Shown here: positions 1 through 7,634 of the stretch, piece after piece
Layout of the letters: every line of letters starts with the position of its first letter
Position numbering within the stretch: position 1 is the first letter of the stretch
Position numbers and translations under genes: made by a program
The notes under the pieces: model-generated
What the model saw: only the letters and a program-made list of their open reading frames with translations
Database searches by the model: none
What the model was told of the DNA's origin: nothing
NCBI GenBank assembly: GCA_030041005.1
Contig: JASHOR010000029.1
Span: forward strand, 1 to 43,741
From: Xanthobacteraceae bacterium
GTDB lineage: Bacteria > Pseudomonadota > Alphaproteobacteria > Rhizobiales > Xanthobacteraceae
Direction: 5' to 3'
Length of the DNA stretch: 43,741 nt

Positions 1-34
1 GCATTGCCTTTTCGCCGCCGAAGCCGTATGACAA

Positions 35-52
35 TTCAAACGATAGTTTGAA
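35..52. promoter_or_regulatory. Palindromic operator upstream of the TetR gene
   Basis: TTCAAAC-GATA-GTTTGAA is a perfect 7-bp inverted repeat with a 4-bp centre, ending 12 bp before the ATG of the TetR-family gene. Position and symmetry fit autorepression. The right arm and following bases (GTTTGAAAAAT) recur at 780-790, just before the next gene. No binding data are implied. Confidence 0.6.
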
Positions 53-64
53 AAATAGGATCGC

Positions 65-685
65 ATGACGCGCCCCTCTGAGTTGACGCGCGAACGGATC
101 GTCAAGGCGGCCGAGCGGCTGTTCGCCGAGCGCGGCTATGACGGCACCAGCATTCGCGCCATTGTCGCCAAAGCACGGGTCAATCAGGCCGCGATCAATT
201 ATCACTTCAACGGCAAGGATGGGCTCTATCGGGAGGTGTTGCTCGGCGCCTTCCGCAGCCTCACCGAGCATCAGCTTGCGCGGGCGGCGGAAACGCATGA
301 GATGCCGCGCGAGCTGGCCTTGGCTGCGTTCATCCACCGCCAATTGCGGCCGCTGCTGGCGCGCGATGAGGCGAGCAGGCACATTCGCATTTTCAACTGG
401 GAAACCGTTCGTCCTACCGCGGTGTTTCGCAGGTTGCTCACCGAGCAGTCGGCTCCGTTTATGGGCATGGCGACCGATCTCGTTCGTCGCTTCCTGCCGG
501 AGGCCGACCACCGCACGCTCGTGGTCGCTGCAATCTGGCTTATCGGCCAATGCAGCGTTTTCGTGCGTAATCGCGAGCAGTTGGCCAGTGCGCCAGTCCT
601 GCTCGCGCTCGACGAATCGTCTGTCGAGTGGCTGGCGGAGACATTGACCGGCTGGACGATCGGCGGCCTGCGCCCGCGAGGCTGA
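65..685 (+). CDS. TetR/AcrR-family transcriptional regulator (CerR-like C-terminal domain)
   Basis: This 206-residue protein has a classical TetR N-terminal DNA-binding domain at about residues 8-58: ERIVKAAERLFAERGYDGTSIRAIV followed by the recognition-helix region ending NYHFNGKDGLYREVL. The remainder is helical ligand-binding domain; the PLLARDEASRHIRIFNWE and WLIGQCSVFVRNREQL stretches resemble the CerR/DUF1956 type. It should be a dimeric repressor. A perfect palindrome directly upstream suggests autoregulation, and the same half-site before the next gene suggests that gene is also a target. The inducer is unknown. Confidence 0.9.
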   Translation: MTRPSELTRERIVKAAERLFAERGYDGTSIRAIVAKARVNQAAINYHFNGKDGLYREVLLGAFRSLTEHQLARAAETHEMPRELALAAFIHRQLRPLLARDEASRHIRIFNWETVRPTAVFRRLLTEQSAPFMGMATDLVRRFLPEADHRTLVVAAIWLIGQCSVFVRNREQLASAPVLLALDESSVEWLAETLTGWTIGGLRPRG

Positions 686-760
686 AGTCCCGAGGCGCCG
701 GTCCGCCGGGACTTGCCGCAAAAATTCCTTGTTCCCGGCCAGCCCTCGCCAAGAACGCAT

Positions 761-786
761 GTTTGAAATTCAGTCGGCCGTTTGAA
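761..786. promoter_or_regulatory. Two GTTTGAA half-sites ahead of the 815-1486 gene
   Basis: GTTTGAA occurs at 761-767 and again at 780-786 as direct repeats 19 bp apart. The second copy continues AAAAT exactly as in the palindrome at 35-52. They may be secondary sites for the upstream TetR protein, linking the two genes; this is inferred from sequence similarity only. Confidence 0.35.
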
Positions 787-814
787 AAATCGATTGCCAC
801 AGGGAGCACGGCAG

Positions 815-1486
815 ATGCAGCGGTGCGACGCCATGTCGAGGAGTGGGACGGCGCCCCAGGGAGTCCCGATCCTGGTCCGGTTTGTGGGCAAGCTTGTCGT
901 CGAGGTGCTCCCGGCAGCGCTGGCGAGCGTCATCGGCGCGTTGCTCTTCGCGCACTACCAGTTCGGTCCCCACGCCATTCCGGCGATGGCCGGGGGGCGG
1001 GTGGCGGGGAGCGCGCCGGCGTCTGCCGAGATGGTCCAACTCGTCCGCGAAGAGCATGCAATGCTTCGCGACTTCCTCCGCGCCCAGCGGCAGGAGGAGG
1101 AAAAACGTGCCGCTGCCGCCGATGCCGCAGACGCTCGCGCCGCGGCGGAGGCCGAGCTGGCCGAAGCGGCGATGCTCCGCGCGGCGGAACTGCCGGCGGC
1201 CAAGTCGTCCGCCCAGCATGCCAAATCGACGGTCGCTGCCGCATCTCCGGTGAGCATTTCGCCGCCGCCGGCGGCGCTGCCGCCGATCGTGGTCGCCGGC
1301 GCGCAGCCGCTGCCGCCGCCGATGCCACAATCGTTGGTCGGCAAGACCCTGGCCGTGCCCGGTCACGTCGTTGCCGCGACGCTGCGTGCGGTCATGACGA
1401 TCGGCGGAATCCCGTCCTGGATCGGACACCGCTTGGGCGACTCCGTCCTGTATTCCCGCGGATCGCCCTCGAGCGCCTCCTCGTAA
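815..1486 (+). CDS. Hypothetical membrane-anchored protein with Ala/Glu-rich coiled coil
   Basis: No family is recognised. The 223-residue protein has one hydrophobic segment at about residues 18-46 (PILVRFVGKLVVEVLPAALA onward). A Glu/Ala/Arg-rich helix follows that should form a coiled coil (about 70-125, EEEKRAAAADAADARAAAEAE), then a Pro-rich stretch and a short C-terminal hydrophobic region. This resembles inner-membrane proteins with a periplasmic stalk. The ATG at 815 is preferred over an in-frame TTG at 782 because AGGGAG lies 8 bp before it. Putative TetR half-sites lie immediately upstream. Confidence 0.6.
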   Translation: MQRCDAMSRSGTAPQGVPILVRFVGKLVVEVLPAALASVIGALLFAHYQFGPHAIPAMAGGRVAGSAPASAEMVQLVREEHAMLRDFLRAQRQEEEKRAAAADAADARAAAEAELAEAAMLRAAELPAAKSSAQHAKSTVAAASPVSISPPPAALPPIVVAGAQPLPPPMPQSLVGKTLAVPGHVVAATLRAVMTIGGIPSWIGHRLGDSVLYSRGSPSSASS

Positions 1487-1525
1487 GGGCCTGCCCACCG
1501 GCTGCTGAGATAACGGGGCGGGCTC

Positions 1526-2044
1526 CTACAATGAGACCGGTGTACCCATGAAATCGCGTTTGCCGAGTTCCACCCCGCAATGACGCAGGATGTCGTAGGC
1601 GGTAGTGCAGTGAAAGTAGAAATTCGGCAGCGAATTGTTGAGCAGCAGCGATTGCCCCGTGAAGTCTCGCGTAGCGCCGCTCGGAAATGTGATCTTGATG
1701 GCCTTGTCTTCGCTGCCGTCGATCTGCGCCGGCTTGAAATTCTTGACGAAGTCGATCGCCTTGGCGAGCCGTTCCTTGAGGTCGGCGAAGCTCGCTTCGT
1801 TGCCGGGTAACGTCGGAGGCTCGCCGCCGGCAAGGCGGGCGGTGGCGCTGACGGCGTGGTCGCTTGCCGCACGCACCTGGCGGGCGAGCGGAAACATGTC
1901 GGGAAACAGCCGCGCGGAGAGCAGCGCCGAGGGATCGATTTTCTTCGCGTCGCAGTGAGCGGCCGCCTTGTCGAGCACCGCCGACAAGCTGGTCAAATAT
2001 TGCACGAAGATCGGAACGGAAATCTTATACATCGATACGGTCAT
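1526..2044 (-). CDS. DUF1993 family protein
   Basis: The 172-residue product matches the DUF1993 family in length and motifs: an N-terminal MYKISVPIFVQYLTSLSAVLDKA helix, a central ARLFPDMFPLARQVRAASDHA segment, and a C-terminal LPNFYFHCTTAYDILRHCG segment with the conserved FH..TAY..LR pattern. The family is a cytoplasmic DinB-like helical bundle of unknown function. The second Met (MYKIS, ATG at 2032) is an alternative start. It is a single-gene unit on the minus strand, convergent with the preceding gene. Confidence 0.85.
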   Translation of the reverse strand: MTVSMYKISVPIFVQYLTSLSAVLDKAAAHCDAKKIDPSALLSARLFPDMFPLARQVRAASDHAVSATARLAGGEPPTLPGNEASFADLKERLAKAIDFVKNFKPAQIDGSEDKAIKITFPSGATRDFTGQSLLLNNSLPNFYFHCTTAYDILRHCGVELGKRDFMGTPVSL

Positions 2045-2281
2045 AGAGCATCCTCATCGTTGTGCGGTGCGCGCTGGCGACGTCGCCAATTATCGCGCCT
2101 TGAAACGGCGGCACTCCTTCTTTTTACCGCGTGCGCTGCCGTCGTCTTACGCTTGCCGATATGACGACTTTGTGTGCGGCTCGCGATTAGCCCGACACAA
2201 GATCGCCACCATACGCTGTTCGACTCGATTTTCGCAGAAGGACAACCATCTCGGCTGTTCACAGCAAAGAGGAGACCTTCG

Positions 2282-2704
2282 ATGTGCGACTATAGTTTGC
2301 ACCATGTCGCCAGTCGACCCGCCAAAGTGGGGGACAAGCTGGTGAGCACCAAGTTCATCAACACACCGACCGGCGGTTTTTCGGCAGTCGACGATGCAAA
2401 TGTGGCGGTATGCCTGTTGCCCGGGACCGAAATTGCGTTCGAGCAGGATGTCGAATGCGAGGCGGCTCTCGGAATTCTGCCGAACCGGTGCGTCGGCCAG
2501 CGGTTGGCGCGCTTCCGGCAGGTCAATCTGGACCAGCCGTGTGTGCATCACGACGCGTTGGAATTTGCGGACGGCAAGGTCGTGCTGGTGACGCGGTTGC
2601 GCGCGGGCCAGCGGGCAACGGTCCTGCAAATGCCGGCCAATGCCCGTACTGCGGAGATCGCGGCACAAACGCCCGAAACACGCCCGCTGACGGTGGACGC
2701 GTAG
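2282..2704 (+). CDS. Conserved hypothetical protein (MCDYSLHHVASRPAKVGD type)
   Basis: This 140-residue protein begins MCDYSLHHVASRPAKVGDKLV, a signature I recognise from uncharacterised proteins of Bradyrhizobium relatives. Two His and two Cys residues near the N-terminus and middle (CDYSLHH, VECEAALG) might bind metal, but no domain is assigned. The ATG at 2282 is chosen because AGAGGAG lies 7-8 bp upstream; the frame stays open further upstream without a better site. It appears soluble and cytoplasmic. Function is unknown. Confidence 0.7.
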   Translation: MCDYSLHHVASRPAKVGDKLVSTKFINTPTGGFSAVDDANVAVCLLPGTEIAFEQDVECEAALGILPNRCVGQRLARFRQVNLDQPCVHHDALEFADGKVVLVTRLRAGQRATVLQMPANARTAEIAAQTPETRPLTVDA

Positions 2705-3081
2705 GTATCGCGCCCCGCTCGCTCCGAGGCAGATTCGCAAGACCCCCGACAGCGTGCGAGAGCCGGCCCTGCAGGAGCGAACGACGGATTGCCGATCATC
2801 CTGCAGGGACCTGCAGGGAACTGTGGATAAGAACAGCGAATGGACGCGTCTGCTTGACGCGGCCGCGGGGAATTTCGGCAATTTGATGCTAATCGGCAAC
2901 AACCCGCGAATTCCCGCTTGGGGCGTCTTGCGGGTTCCCGGCATCGTCGGTAATCCATCCATTAGGCATGGCGGCTGCGGGTACAGGAACGGAGTGGCGA
3001 GTGCCGCGTTTGCAAGTTTGTGGTTGAAGCGCGCAGGCGGTGCATTCGGTGCAGGCGGCGCCTGCCGCTTGGGAGGTGCTG
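2705..3081. other. Intergenic region, no supported gene
   Basis: These 377 bases contain open frames on both strands, but none has a plausible ribosome site plus recognisable protein. A locally repeated CTGCAGG motif occurs near 2770-2820. The last 12 bases (GGGAGGTGCTG) are the ribosome-binding site of the next gene. Nothing else is seen. Confidence 0.5.
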
Positions 3082-3786
3082 ATGCGTTCTGCCGGTAATT
3101 TTCATCCGGAGTGGGGGTATCTGGCTCCCGCTCCGAAGTTCATGCGGAGCGCGCGCATCGCCGTGGTGGCAACCGCGATCGGCGCCACGGCCGGCGCCGT
3201 CGTGGTGTTTTCGCTGGTTGGACGCCCGAATGCCGACGATCCATCAATTGCCTCGCACGCCTTGGTGATCAGCGCCCCGATTGTGACCGCCCCGGCGACG
3301 GCAGGGGCGGTGGCCGACAAATCTCCCGGCCCGATTGCTGCAGTACCGACATCGCCGGTAAAGACACCGTCTCCGGCGCCAAACGCGCCGGCCGGCGCCG
3401 CGCTCGCAAGCGTGCACTGGAACCCGAGCCCTCCCGCAAAGGCGACACGCGTGCCAGGCGGTGGAGAGGGCGCGCTTGCCAGCGCGGACGAAAATCCCGG
3501 TACGTCCTCGTCGCCGGCACTCACGCCGCCGCCCGGCGATATTGGTGGAACTGCTGCCGGATCGGCGGGTGCCGTCTCTGCAATAGATTCACGCAACGCG
3601 TCCGCGGCTTCCGACAATGCGCCGCCGCGGAGGATCGCAACCCGGCATCGTCGACCGACAAGATACGAAGCGAGCCGACGACAATCCGAGCACGAAGCCA
3701 GGCAACGGTGGCGCGAGGACAGCGGATTTGGTCCGCTTCTTCGCCTTTTCAGCTTCCGCACCGGTTGGCCATATTCCTCGAACTAG
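3082..3786 (+). CDS. Conserved hypothetical single-pass membrane protein, Pro/Ala-rich
   Basis: The 234-residue protein starts MRSAGNFHPEWGYLAPAP, which I recognise from conserved Bradyrhizobiaceae proteins of unknown function. One transmembrane segment follows at about residues 22-46 (ARIAVVATAIGATAGAVVVFSL). The next 140 residues are low-complexity Pro/Ala/Ser/Gly and the C-terminus is Arg-rich and basic. GGGAGGT at 3071-3077 fixes the ATG at 3082. The layout suggests an inner-membrane anchor with a long periplasmic linker. The function is not known. Confidence 0.75.
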   Translation: MRSAGNFHPEWGYLAPAPKFMRSARIAVVATAIGATAGAVVVFSLVGRPNADDPSIASHALVISAPIVTAPATAGAVADKSPGPIAAVPTSPVKTPSPAPNAPAGAALASVHWNPSPPAKATRVPGGGEGALASADENPGTSSSPALTPPPGDIGGTAAGSAGAVSAIDSRNASAASDNAPPRRIATRHRRPTRYEASRRQSEHEARQRWREDSGFGPLLRLFSFRTGWPYSSN

Positions 3787-3844
3787 TGTGGCGGTTCAGA
3801 AGTCCGCATGACGAGGTCGATGCGAACTTCGGAATCGGGACACT
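3785..3844. repeat. 60-bp palindromic repeat, copy 1
   Basis: The left arm (3785-3809, begins AGTGTGGCGGTTCAGAAG) pairs with the right arm (3820-3844) at 20 of 25 positions around a GACGAGGTCG loop. A related element lies at 8799-8872. It starts inside the stop codon region of the preceding gene and could also act as a transcript 3' end. Confidence 0.75.
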
Positions 3845-3950
3845 GGGCTGTCAGAGTGACAGTCGCGGGCGCCGTGTCGGCGCGTGCAGTTCGAAGATCG
3901 AGGCGCAATACCTCGCAAATTAGACCATGATCCGATCGTACGGCGATTTG

Positions 3951-4087
3951 CGTCGTCGTTGCGAGGTCCCCAGTCGGGCGACGAAGCAATCCAAAATCTG
4001 ATTTTTTCGGCGCTGGATTGCTTCGCGCAGCCTGTCAACGGGCCGCGCGACTTCGCGCGGGTCCATTGGCTCGCAATGACGATTCAG
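3951..4087. repeat. GCAATCC/TTGCGAGG-type palindromic repeat, copy 1
   Basis: Short inverted motifs alternate here: TCGTTGCGAGG (3955), ACGAAGCAATCCA (3981), TGGATTGCTTCGCG (4014) and CTCGCAATGACGATTCAG (about 4070). The two central motifs form a hairpin around a T-rich loop and the outer motifs are also complementary, giving a nested structure. A second copy lies at 6415-6497. This fills most of the 316-base gap between genes. Confidence 0.7.
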
Positions 4088-4102
4088 TCTGATCGGACTC
4101 CG

Positions 4103-4342
4103 CTATAGCTGGGGACAAATGGCTTGCGCGCGCGCGGCATCGAGTGCCGCCGTCGCCGCCTCCCAACTGGGCAGACCAACCACGATTTTTCGCCAGCCCG
4201 CGCCCCAGGGGTTGGAGCCGCTGTCCCACCAGCGCTGGCAATAGCCATCCTGGAATTGCACGATGGCAAAATCCGCGCGCGCCGGGGCCGTCGCGACAAG
4301 GCCAAGCGCCACCGCCAATGCGACAAAGGTCAACTGCTTCAT
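4103..4342 (-). CDS. Small secreted protein, paralogue of the upstream gene
   Basis: The 79-residue product has a clear Sec signal peptide (MKQLTFVALAVALGLVATAPARA, cleavage after ARA at about residue 23). The short mature domain begins DFAIVQFQDGYCQRWWDSG and contains two Cys and several Trp. The same DFAxxxFQDxxCxxWxD motif begins the mature part of the neighbouring gene at 4556-4870, so the two are diverged tandem duplicates. Both lie on the minus strand 213 bp apart. The mature part should be periplasmic or extracellular. Function is unknown. Confidence 0.75.
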   Translation of the reverse strand: MKQLTFVALAVALGLVATAPARADFAIVQFQDGYCQRWWDSGSNPWGAGWRKIVVGLPSWEAATAALDAARAQAICPQL

Positions 4343-4555
4343 TGTCAGCTCCTGTTGGCCGGCCGGGGAAAGGTTCTCGGATCATCCCCTCGGCCGCCTG
4401 CAAGCCACACCCTGCCGTAACAGGCTCGCCCGCCGACGACAGGTGCAACAGTGACAAGAAGCAGTCTGGACGCAGAAGGTTCCCGCCCGCAGCCGCCCGT
4501 CACGCTGTGACAGGTGGCTGCGGAGCAGCGGCAACCAGGCTAGACAGGAGGATGG

Positions 4556-4870
4556 CTACGGACGGCACCGGTGCTCGTGCAACGCCAAATGCAAGTGGTG
4601 ATCGGCGGCGTCAAAGGTCCTGAATCGGTCATAGCGGACCCAGACCAGGTGCCGGCTATGATGCCGTCGGTGGTGACTCCACCAGACGTGATGGACCCAT
4701 TCCCGCCTGACCCAATGCACATAGTGTGCGGCGAAGGGGTGAGCCGCGGCGTCGACCCACACGCGGCACCAGTGGTCCTGGAATCTGGCGACGGCAAAAT
4801 CCGCGCGTGCAGGCGTCGATGCCGCGTAAGCAGCCGCCAGCACGCCAATTGCAAAAATCAGGCGTTTCAT
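4556..4870 (-). CDS. Small secreted His/Trp-rich protein, paralogue of the downstream gene
   Basis: The 104-residue product has a Sec signal peptide (MKRLIFAIGVLAAAYAASTPARA, cleavage near residue 23). Its mature start, DFAVARFQDHWCRVWVD, mirrors its tandem neighbour. The rest is unusually rich in His, Trp and Arg (WVHHVWWSHHRRHHSRH), which would suit binding of metal ions or anionic ligands. This His-rich tail is absent from the paralogue. It is secreted and of unknown role. Confidence 0.7.
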   Translation of the reverse strand: MKRLIFAIGVLAAAYAASTPARADFAVARFQDHWCRVWVDAAAHPFAAHYVHWVRREWVHHVWWSHHRRHHSRHLVWVRYDRFRTFDAADHHLHLALHEHRCRP

Positions 4871-4998
4871 ATGTCAGCTCCCCAGTTGTGCCTCCTCAAT
4901 AAATTTGGATAGTACGCGCTCGATAAGGCGGCAAGGCCCACAAGGGCCACGCGTGCTGCACAGGCCGCACGCGCCATTTGCGGAAAGGCAGGACAGAG

Positions 4999-5193
4999 AT
5001 GCCGGAAGTTGTCGTTTACCTGGTGGAGGGTCGCACGCTCGAACAGAAGCGCGGGCTGGTCAAGGACATTACTGCAGCGGTGGTGAAGAATGCCGGAGCC
5101 CCGCCTGAAGCCGTTACCGTCTCACTGATCGAGACGCCCAAAACATCGAAAGCCAAGGGCGGCGTGCTGTTCAGCGAAATGCCGGCGCGCTAG
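4999..5193 (+). CDS. 4-oxalocrotonate tautomerase family protein
   Basis: The 64-residue protein begins MPEVVVYLVEGRTLEQKRGL. Removal of Met exposes the N-terminal proline that is the general base of the 4-oxalocrotonate tautomerase family (2-hydroxymuconate to 2-oxohex-3-enedioate and related enol-keto exchanges). Length and the beta-alpha-beta pattern fit. A longer in-frame start at 4978 would bury Pro1, so ATG 4999 is chosen, with AGGACAG upstream. No catechol pathway genes are adjacent, so the substrate is unknown. A second family member lies at 35241-35435. Confidence 0.88.
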   Translation: MPEVVVYLVEGRTLEQKRGLVKDITAAVVKNAGAPPEAVTVSLIETPKTSKAKGGVLFSEMPAR

Positions 5194-5415
5194 CGCAGCC
5201 AGTTGCCATACAGTCAGGCGCCGCGTTTGCCGGCGCCTGCGATCCCATGCGCAAAATGTGCAAAACGAAACGGTTAGCCGCCGAGATTGTTCGTCGAGAT
5301 GATTGCTCGTTGAAATTCTCGTGAATGCACTGCACAATTTTCTTGCTGCAATGCGATAATGGGCGGATAATTAAAGTGTATTGGCATCGAGGCAACTCAA
5401 GAAGAAAGGTGTCAC

Positions 5416-5742
5416 ATGGATCAGATATGGGACACAAAGGATGGGCGGCGCCGCGTGCGGCGGGATCCGCCGACGGTCGAAGAGGCGGTGCTGGCCGCCC
5501 AGGGATTGACGGATGAACTGAGCGAGCAGATCGAGATCGTGGCGTCGCTCATGGAAATTTCCCCCGACGCGGCGAGGAGCGCTGTGTTGCGGATGGCACA
5601 GCGCAAAGACGTCGATCGTATTACCATTTCCAGCCGCGGCAGCCGTGTCGGCCGGCCCGGCTTGGCTGCACCGCGAGCTGTTGTGGTCGAACGGCGCGCC
5701 CCGCGCCGCGCCCTGTCCGGGCAGTCGAAGCGGTTTGCTTGA
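5416..5742 (+). CDS. Hypothetical small basic protein
   Basis: The 108-residue protein has no recognised domain. A helical stretch at about residues 20-70 (PTVEEAVLAAQGLTDELSEQ and EISPDAARSAVLRMAQRKDV) could be a short helical bundle. The C-terminus is a basic, disordered tail rich in Arg, Ser and Gly. The purine-rich AAGAAGAAAGG before the ATG supports the start. The upstream A+T-rich stretch (GATAATGGGCGGATAATTAAAG) looks promoter-like. Function is unknown. Confidence 0.6.
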   Translation: MDQIWDTKDGRRRVRRDPPTVEEAVLAAQGLTDELSEQIEIVASLMEISPDAARSAVLRMAQRKDVDRITISSRGSRVGRPGLAAPRAVVVERRAPRRALSGQSKRFA

Positions 5743-6096
5743 AGCGCGCGATCCTGGACCCTTTCAGGCCCGGTTTCGCCCCGCCGAGGCGGAGGTAGCG
5801 CCGACCCGGCACGGCGCCGCCTGAAGAGGCCGGCTTCAAAACAAGATGATCGCCATTGCGTCGGCGCCGAGGAGGGCGTGCGCGACCGTCGGGTGCGCCC
5901 GCCGCGGGTTCACCGGCGGCAGATTTCTCGGCAGCAATCGAAGTGTGAGTCGGGCCCCGCCATCCCAGGGGTGATGGCGGCGGACGCCTTCCGCGTGCCG
6001 GCTTCCCCGCCATTCCACGCCATGGGCAACCTCGGATGGAGCCGCCGGTTGAAGTATAATGGCGCAGGGTGTCGGCGCCGAGAGCGGACCGCGACA
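5743..6096. other. Intergenic region ahead of clpS2
   Basis: No supported gene is seen in these 354 bases. A GC-rich stretch with mirrored GGCGGAG/CCGCC words near 5780-5825 could fold and act as a transcript end for the previous gene. The clpS2 promoter elements lie at the right end. Confidence 0.5.
6055..6060 (+). promoter_or_regulatory. Perfect -10 hexamer upstream of clpS2
   Basis: TATAAT lies 36 bp before the ATG. No good TTGACA match is found 16-18 bp upstream (CTCGGAT there), so the promoter call is tentative. Confidence 0.4.
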
Positions 6097-6402
6097 ATGA
6101 CCAAGACCCTCGTCAAACCGCGCACCAGCGTCAAAACCAAGACGCAACGGCCGCCGCTTTACAAGGTGATCCTGCTCAACGACGACTACACGCCGCGCGA
6201 ATTCGTCGTCCTCGTGCTCAAGGCTGTTTTCCGGATGACCGCCGATCAGGCCTACAGAGTGATGATGACGGCGCATACCAAAGGCGCCTGTGTCATTGCC
6301 GTCTATACGCGCGACGTTGCCGAGACCAAGGCAAAGGAAGCGACCGAATTGGGCAAGAGCAAGGGCTATCCGCTGTTCTTTACGACCGAGCCCGAAGAGT
6401 AG
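6097..6402 (+). CDS. clpS: ClpS2-type ATP-dependent Clp protease adaptor
   Basis: The 101-residue protein is a ClpS N-degron adaptor, which delivers substrates with bulky N-terminal residues to ClpAP. The core LYKVILLNDDYTPREFVVLVLKAVF, the substrate-pocket residues N28-D29 and H60 (MMTAHTKG), and the C-terminal VAETKAKEATELGKSKGYPL are diagnostic. The residue corresponding to Met40 of E. coli ClpS (TPMEF) is Arg34, as in the second, narrower-specificity ClpS2 of Agrobacterium. ATG 6097 is chosen because the sequence upstream is not family-like. No clpA is adjacent, so this is probably an orphan second copy. Confidence 0.93.
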   Translation: MTKTLVKPRTSVKTKTQRPPLYKVILLNDDYTPREFVVLVLKAVFRMTADQAYRVMMTAHTKGACVIAVYTRDVAETKAKEATELGKSKGYPLFFTTEPEE

Positions 6403-6414
6403 TCTCGCGGCGGA

Positions 6415-6497
6415 TTGTCATTGCGAGCGAAGCGAAATAATCCCGCGCGAAGTATGGATTGCTTCGTCGCGCGCGCTCCTCGCAATGAAGGTTCAGT
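6415..6497. repeat. GCAATCC/TTGCGAGG-type palindromic repeat, copy 2
   Basis: TGTCATTGCGAG at 6417 is the reverse complement of the CTCGCAATGA near 6478, and GGATTGCTTCGTCGCGCG lies between them. This matches the element at 3951-4087 in motif order. It occupies the space after clpS2 between convergent genes. Confidence 0.7.
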
Positions 6498-6524
6498 GAA
6501 ATGAACCTGGTCTCGGCCTCGTGG

Positions 6525-7118
6525 TCACATCCGATCGTTGTTGCCGGGCATCGGCGCGGGCGGCGGGGTTTTCTCAGGACCAGGCAGAGGCTGCATGTTT
6601 TGTCCGCCGCCTGGCGCGGGAGCTTGCTCATTGCTTGGCGCTGCGAGCGGAGCTCTCGTGTTGGACGGCGCAGAACCAATACGGTGAGGCGAGTTGCGCA
6701 GGCTATTGAGCTTGTCCAGCAGTTCCGTCGCGCCCTGGATGCAATCTTGCAAGGCGAACACCTGGGGACAGGTTATCTCCATGCGAGCCGGGCCGTGCTG
6801 AAAGACGAAACGCGCGGCGTCGGCTGGTGGCGGAGGTGGGGGACGATGCAGGAGGGGCGGTCCGCCCGGTCCGTGACCGTGCACTGCATTGTCGTTATCG
6901 TTTGCCTGGTCCTGCGAATAATGACCGGGCGGCCCCCGATGCCACGGCTGGTTTGACCATCCGTCCTGGGCATCCGCGGGGTCGTTCGTTTCGGGTGGCT
7001 GCAAGGATTGCGAAGAACCTGCTGCATCCTCGGACCAATAAGGCTGCGCGAAGGACAGTTGTGTCGTGGCGCCGATAAAAGTCAGTGCGACGGCGCTTGC
7101 CAGCAGAGTGCGTTTCAT
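6525..7118 (-). CDS. Hypothetical secreted Pro-rich protein
   Basis: The 197-residue product has a signal peptide (MKRTLLASAVALTFIGATTQLSFA, cleavage near residue 24). A hydrophilic Asn/Asp/His/Gly-rich region with a polyproline run follows (HRPPPPPPADAARFVF). A short structured segment has two Cys (ARMEITCPQVFALQDCIQGATELLDKLN), and the C-terminal tail is Pro/Gly/Gln-rich. The CP..FALQDCI segment is the only likely fold, possibly with a disulphide. ATG 7118 has GGAGAAAGGG upstream. It is exported, with unknown function. Confidence 0.7.
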   Translation of the reverse strand: MKRTLLASAVALTFIGATTQLSFAQPYWSEDAAGSSQSLQPPETNDPADAQDGWSNQPWHRGPPGHYSQDQANDNDNAVHGHGPGGPPLLHRPPPPPPADAARFVFQHGPARMEITCPQVFALQDCIQGATELLDKLNSLRNSPHRIGSAPSNTRAPLAAPSNEQAPAPGGGQNMQPLPGPEKTPPPAPMPGNNDRM

Positions 7119-7277
7119 GGCTGTGCCCTTTCTCCAAGCCCGCGACTGCAACGCGGCTTTGTTGCCATCCGTTCCGACTGGCCGCCGCTCCGGCACGCCG
7201 TCGTGTAGGATTCGGTCATTCCGGAGGCGTGCGCCGCGCATCTCCGCCATGCCTTCGATTGTGGAATGCGCTGCGGA

Positions 7278-7526
7278 TCAGTGACCGCTGGAGGGGAGGA
7301 GCAAATCCTCCTCGGCCAGCAATTCGCGCATGTCGCCGGTTGCCTCGATGGCTTCGTCCTCGCTGGTCACCGCCTTGAGGCGCTGCCAAAGTTCGCGCCA
7401 CGGCGCCGGTCGGCCAAGCTGCATCGCTTCGCCGACATAGTCGCGCGCCTCCTTCAGCGTCCCTATCCGTCGCGGCTTGGGCGTGTCCTTGACGATGATC
7501 GGCGGAACGATCGGGAAGTCATCCAT
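7278..7526 (-). CDS. Hypothetical small acidic protein
   Basis: The 82-residue protein begins MDDFPIVPPIIVKDTPKPRRIGTL. A helical region follows (LKEARDYVGEAMQLG and WRELWQRLKAVTSEDEAIEA) with an acidic Leu-rich end. The A...V......G...W..LW..L pattern is loosely like DUF982-type small proteins, but I do not assign it. It lies between a secreted-protein gene and gcrA, all on the minus strand. Function is unknown. Confidence 0.6.
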   Translation of the reverse strand: MDDFPIVPPIIVKDTPKPRRIGTLKEARDYVGEAMQLGRPAPWRELWQRLKAVTSEDEAIEATGDMRELLAEEDLLLPSSGH

Positions 7527-7634
7527 GAAGGCATCGTAGCGTGAAATCGTAGCGTGAAAATGTCTCTTGAGACAGCGACGCCGGCCGCGGATCGCGCGCC
7601 TGCTCGACCTCCGCCCGATCCGACGTCTTCGTGG

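Noticed and set aside
628-1551. Arg/Gly-rich plus-strand frame of 307 codons
   Set aside because: Overlaps the better-supported 815-1486 gene in another frame and is low-complexity basic sequence.
2147-2962. Minus-strand frame of 271 codons
   Set aside because: It covers a plus-strand gene with a good ribosome site and a recognisable N-terminus, and has no protein-like features.
4978-4998. Earlier start for the tautomerase at 4978
   Set aside because: It would add seven residues before the catalytic Pro1, which must be N-terminal.
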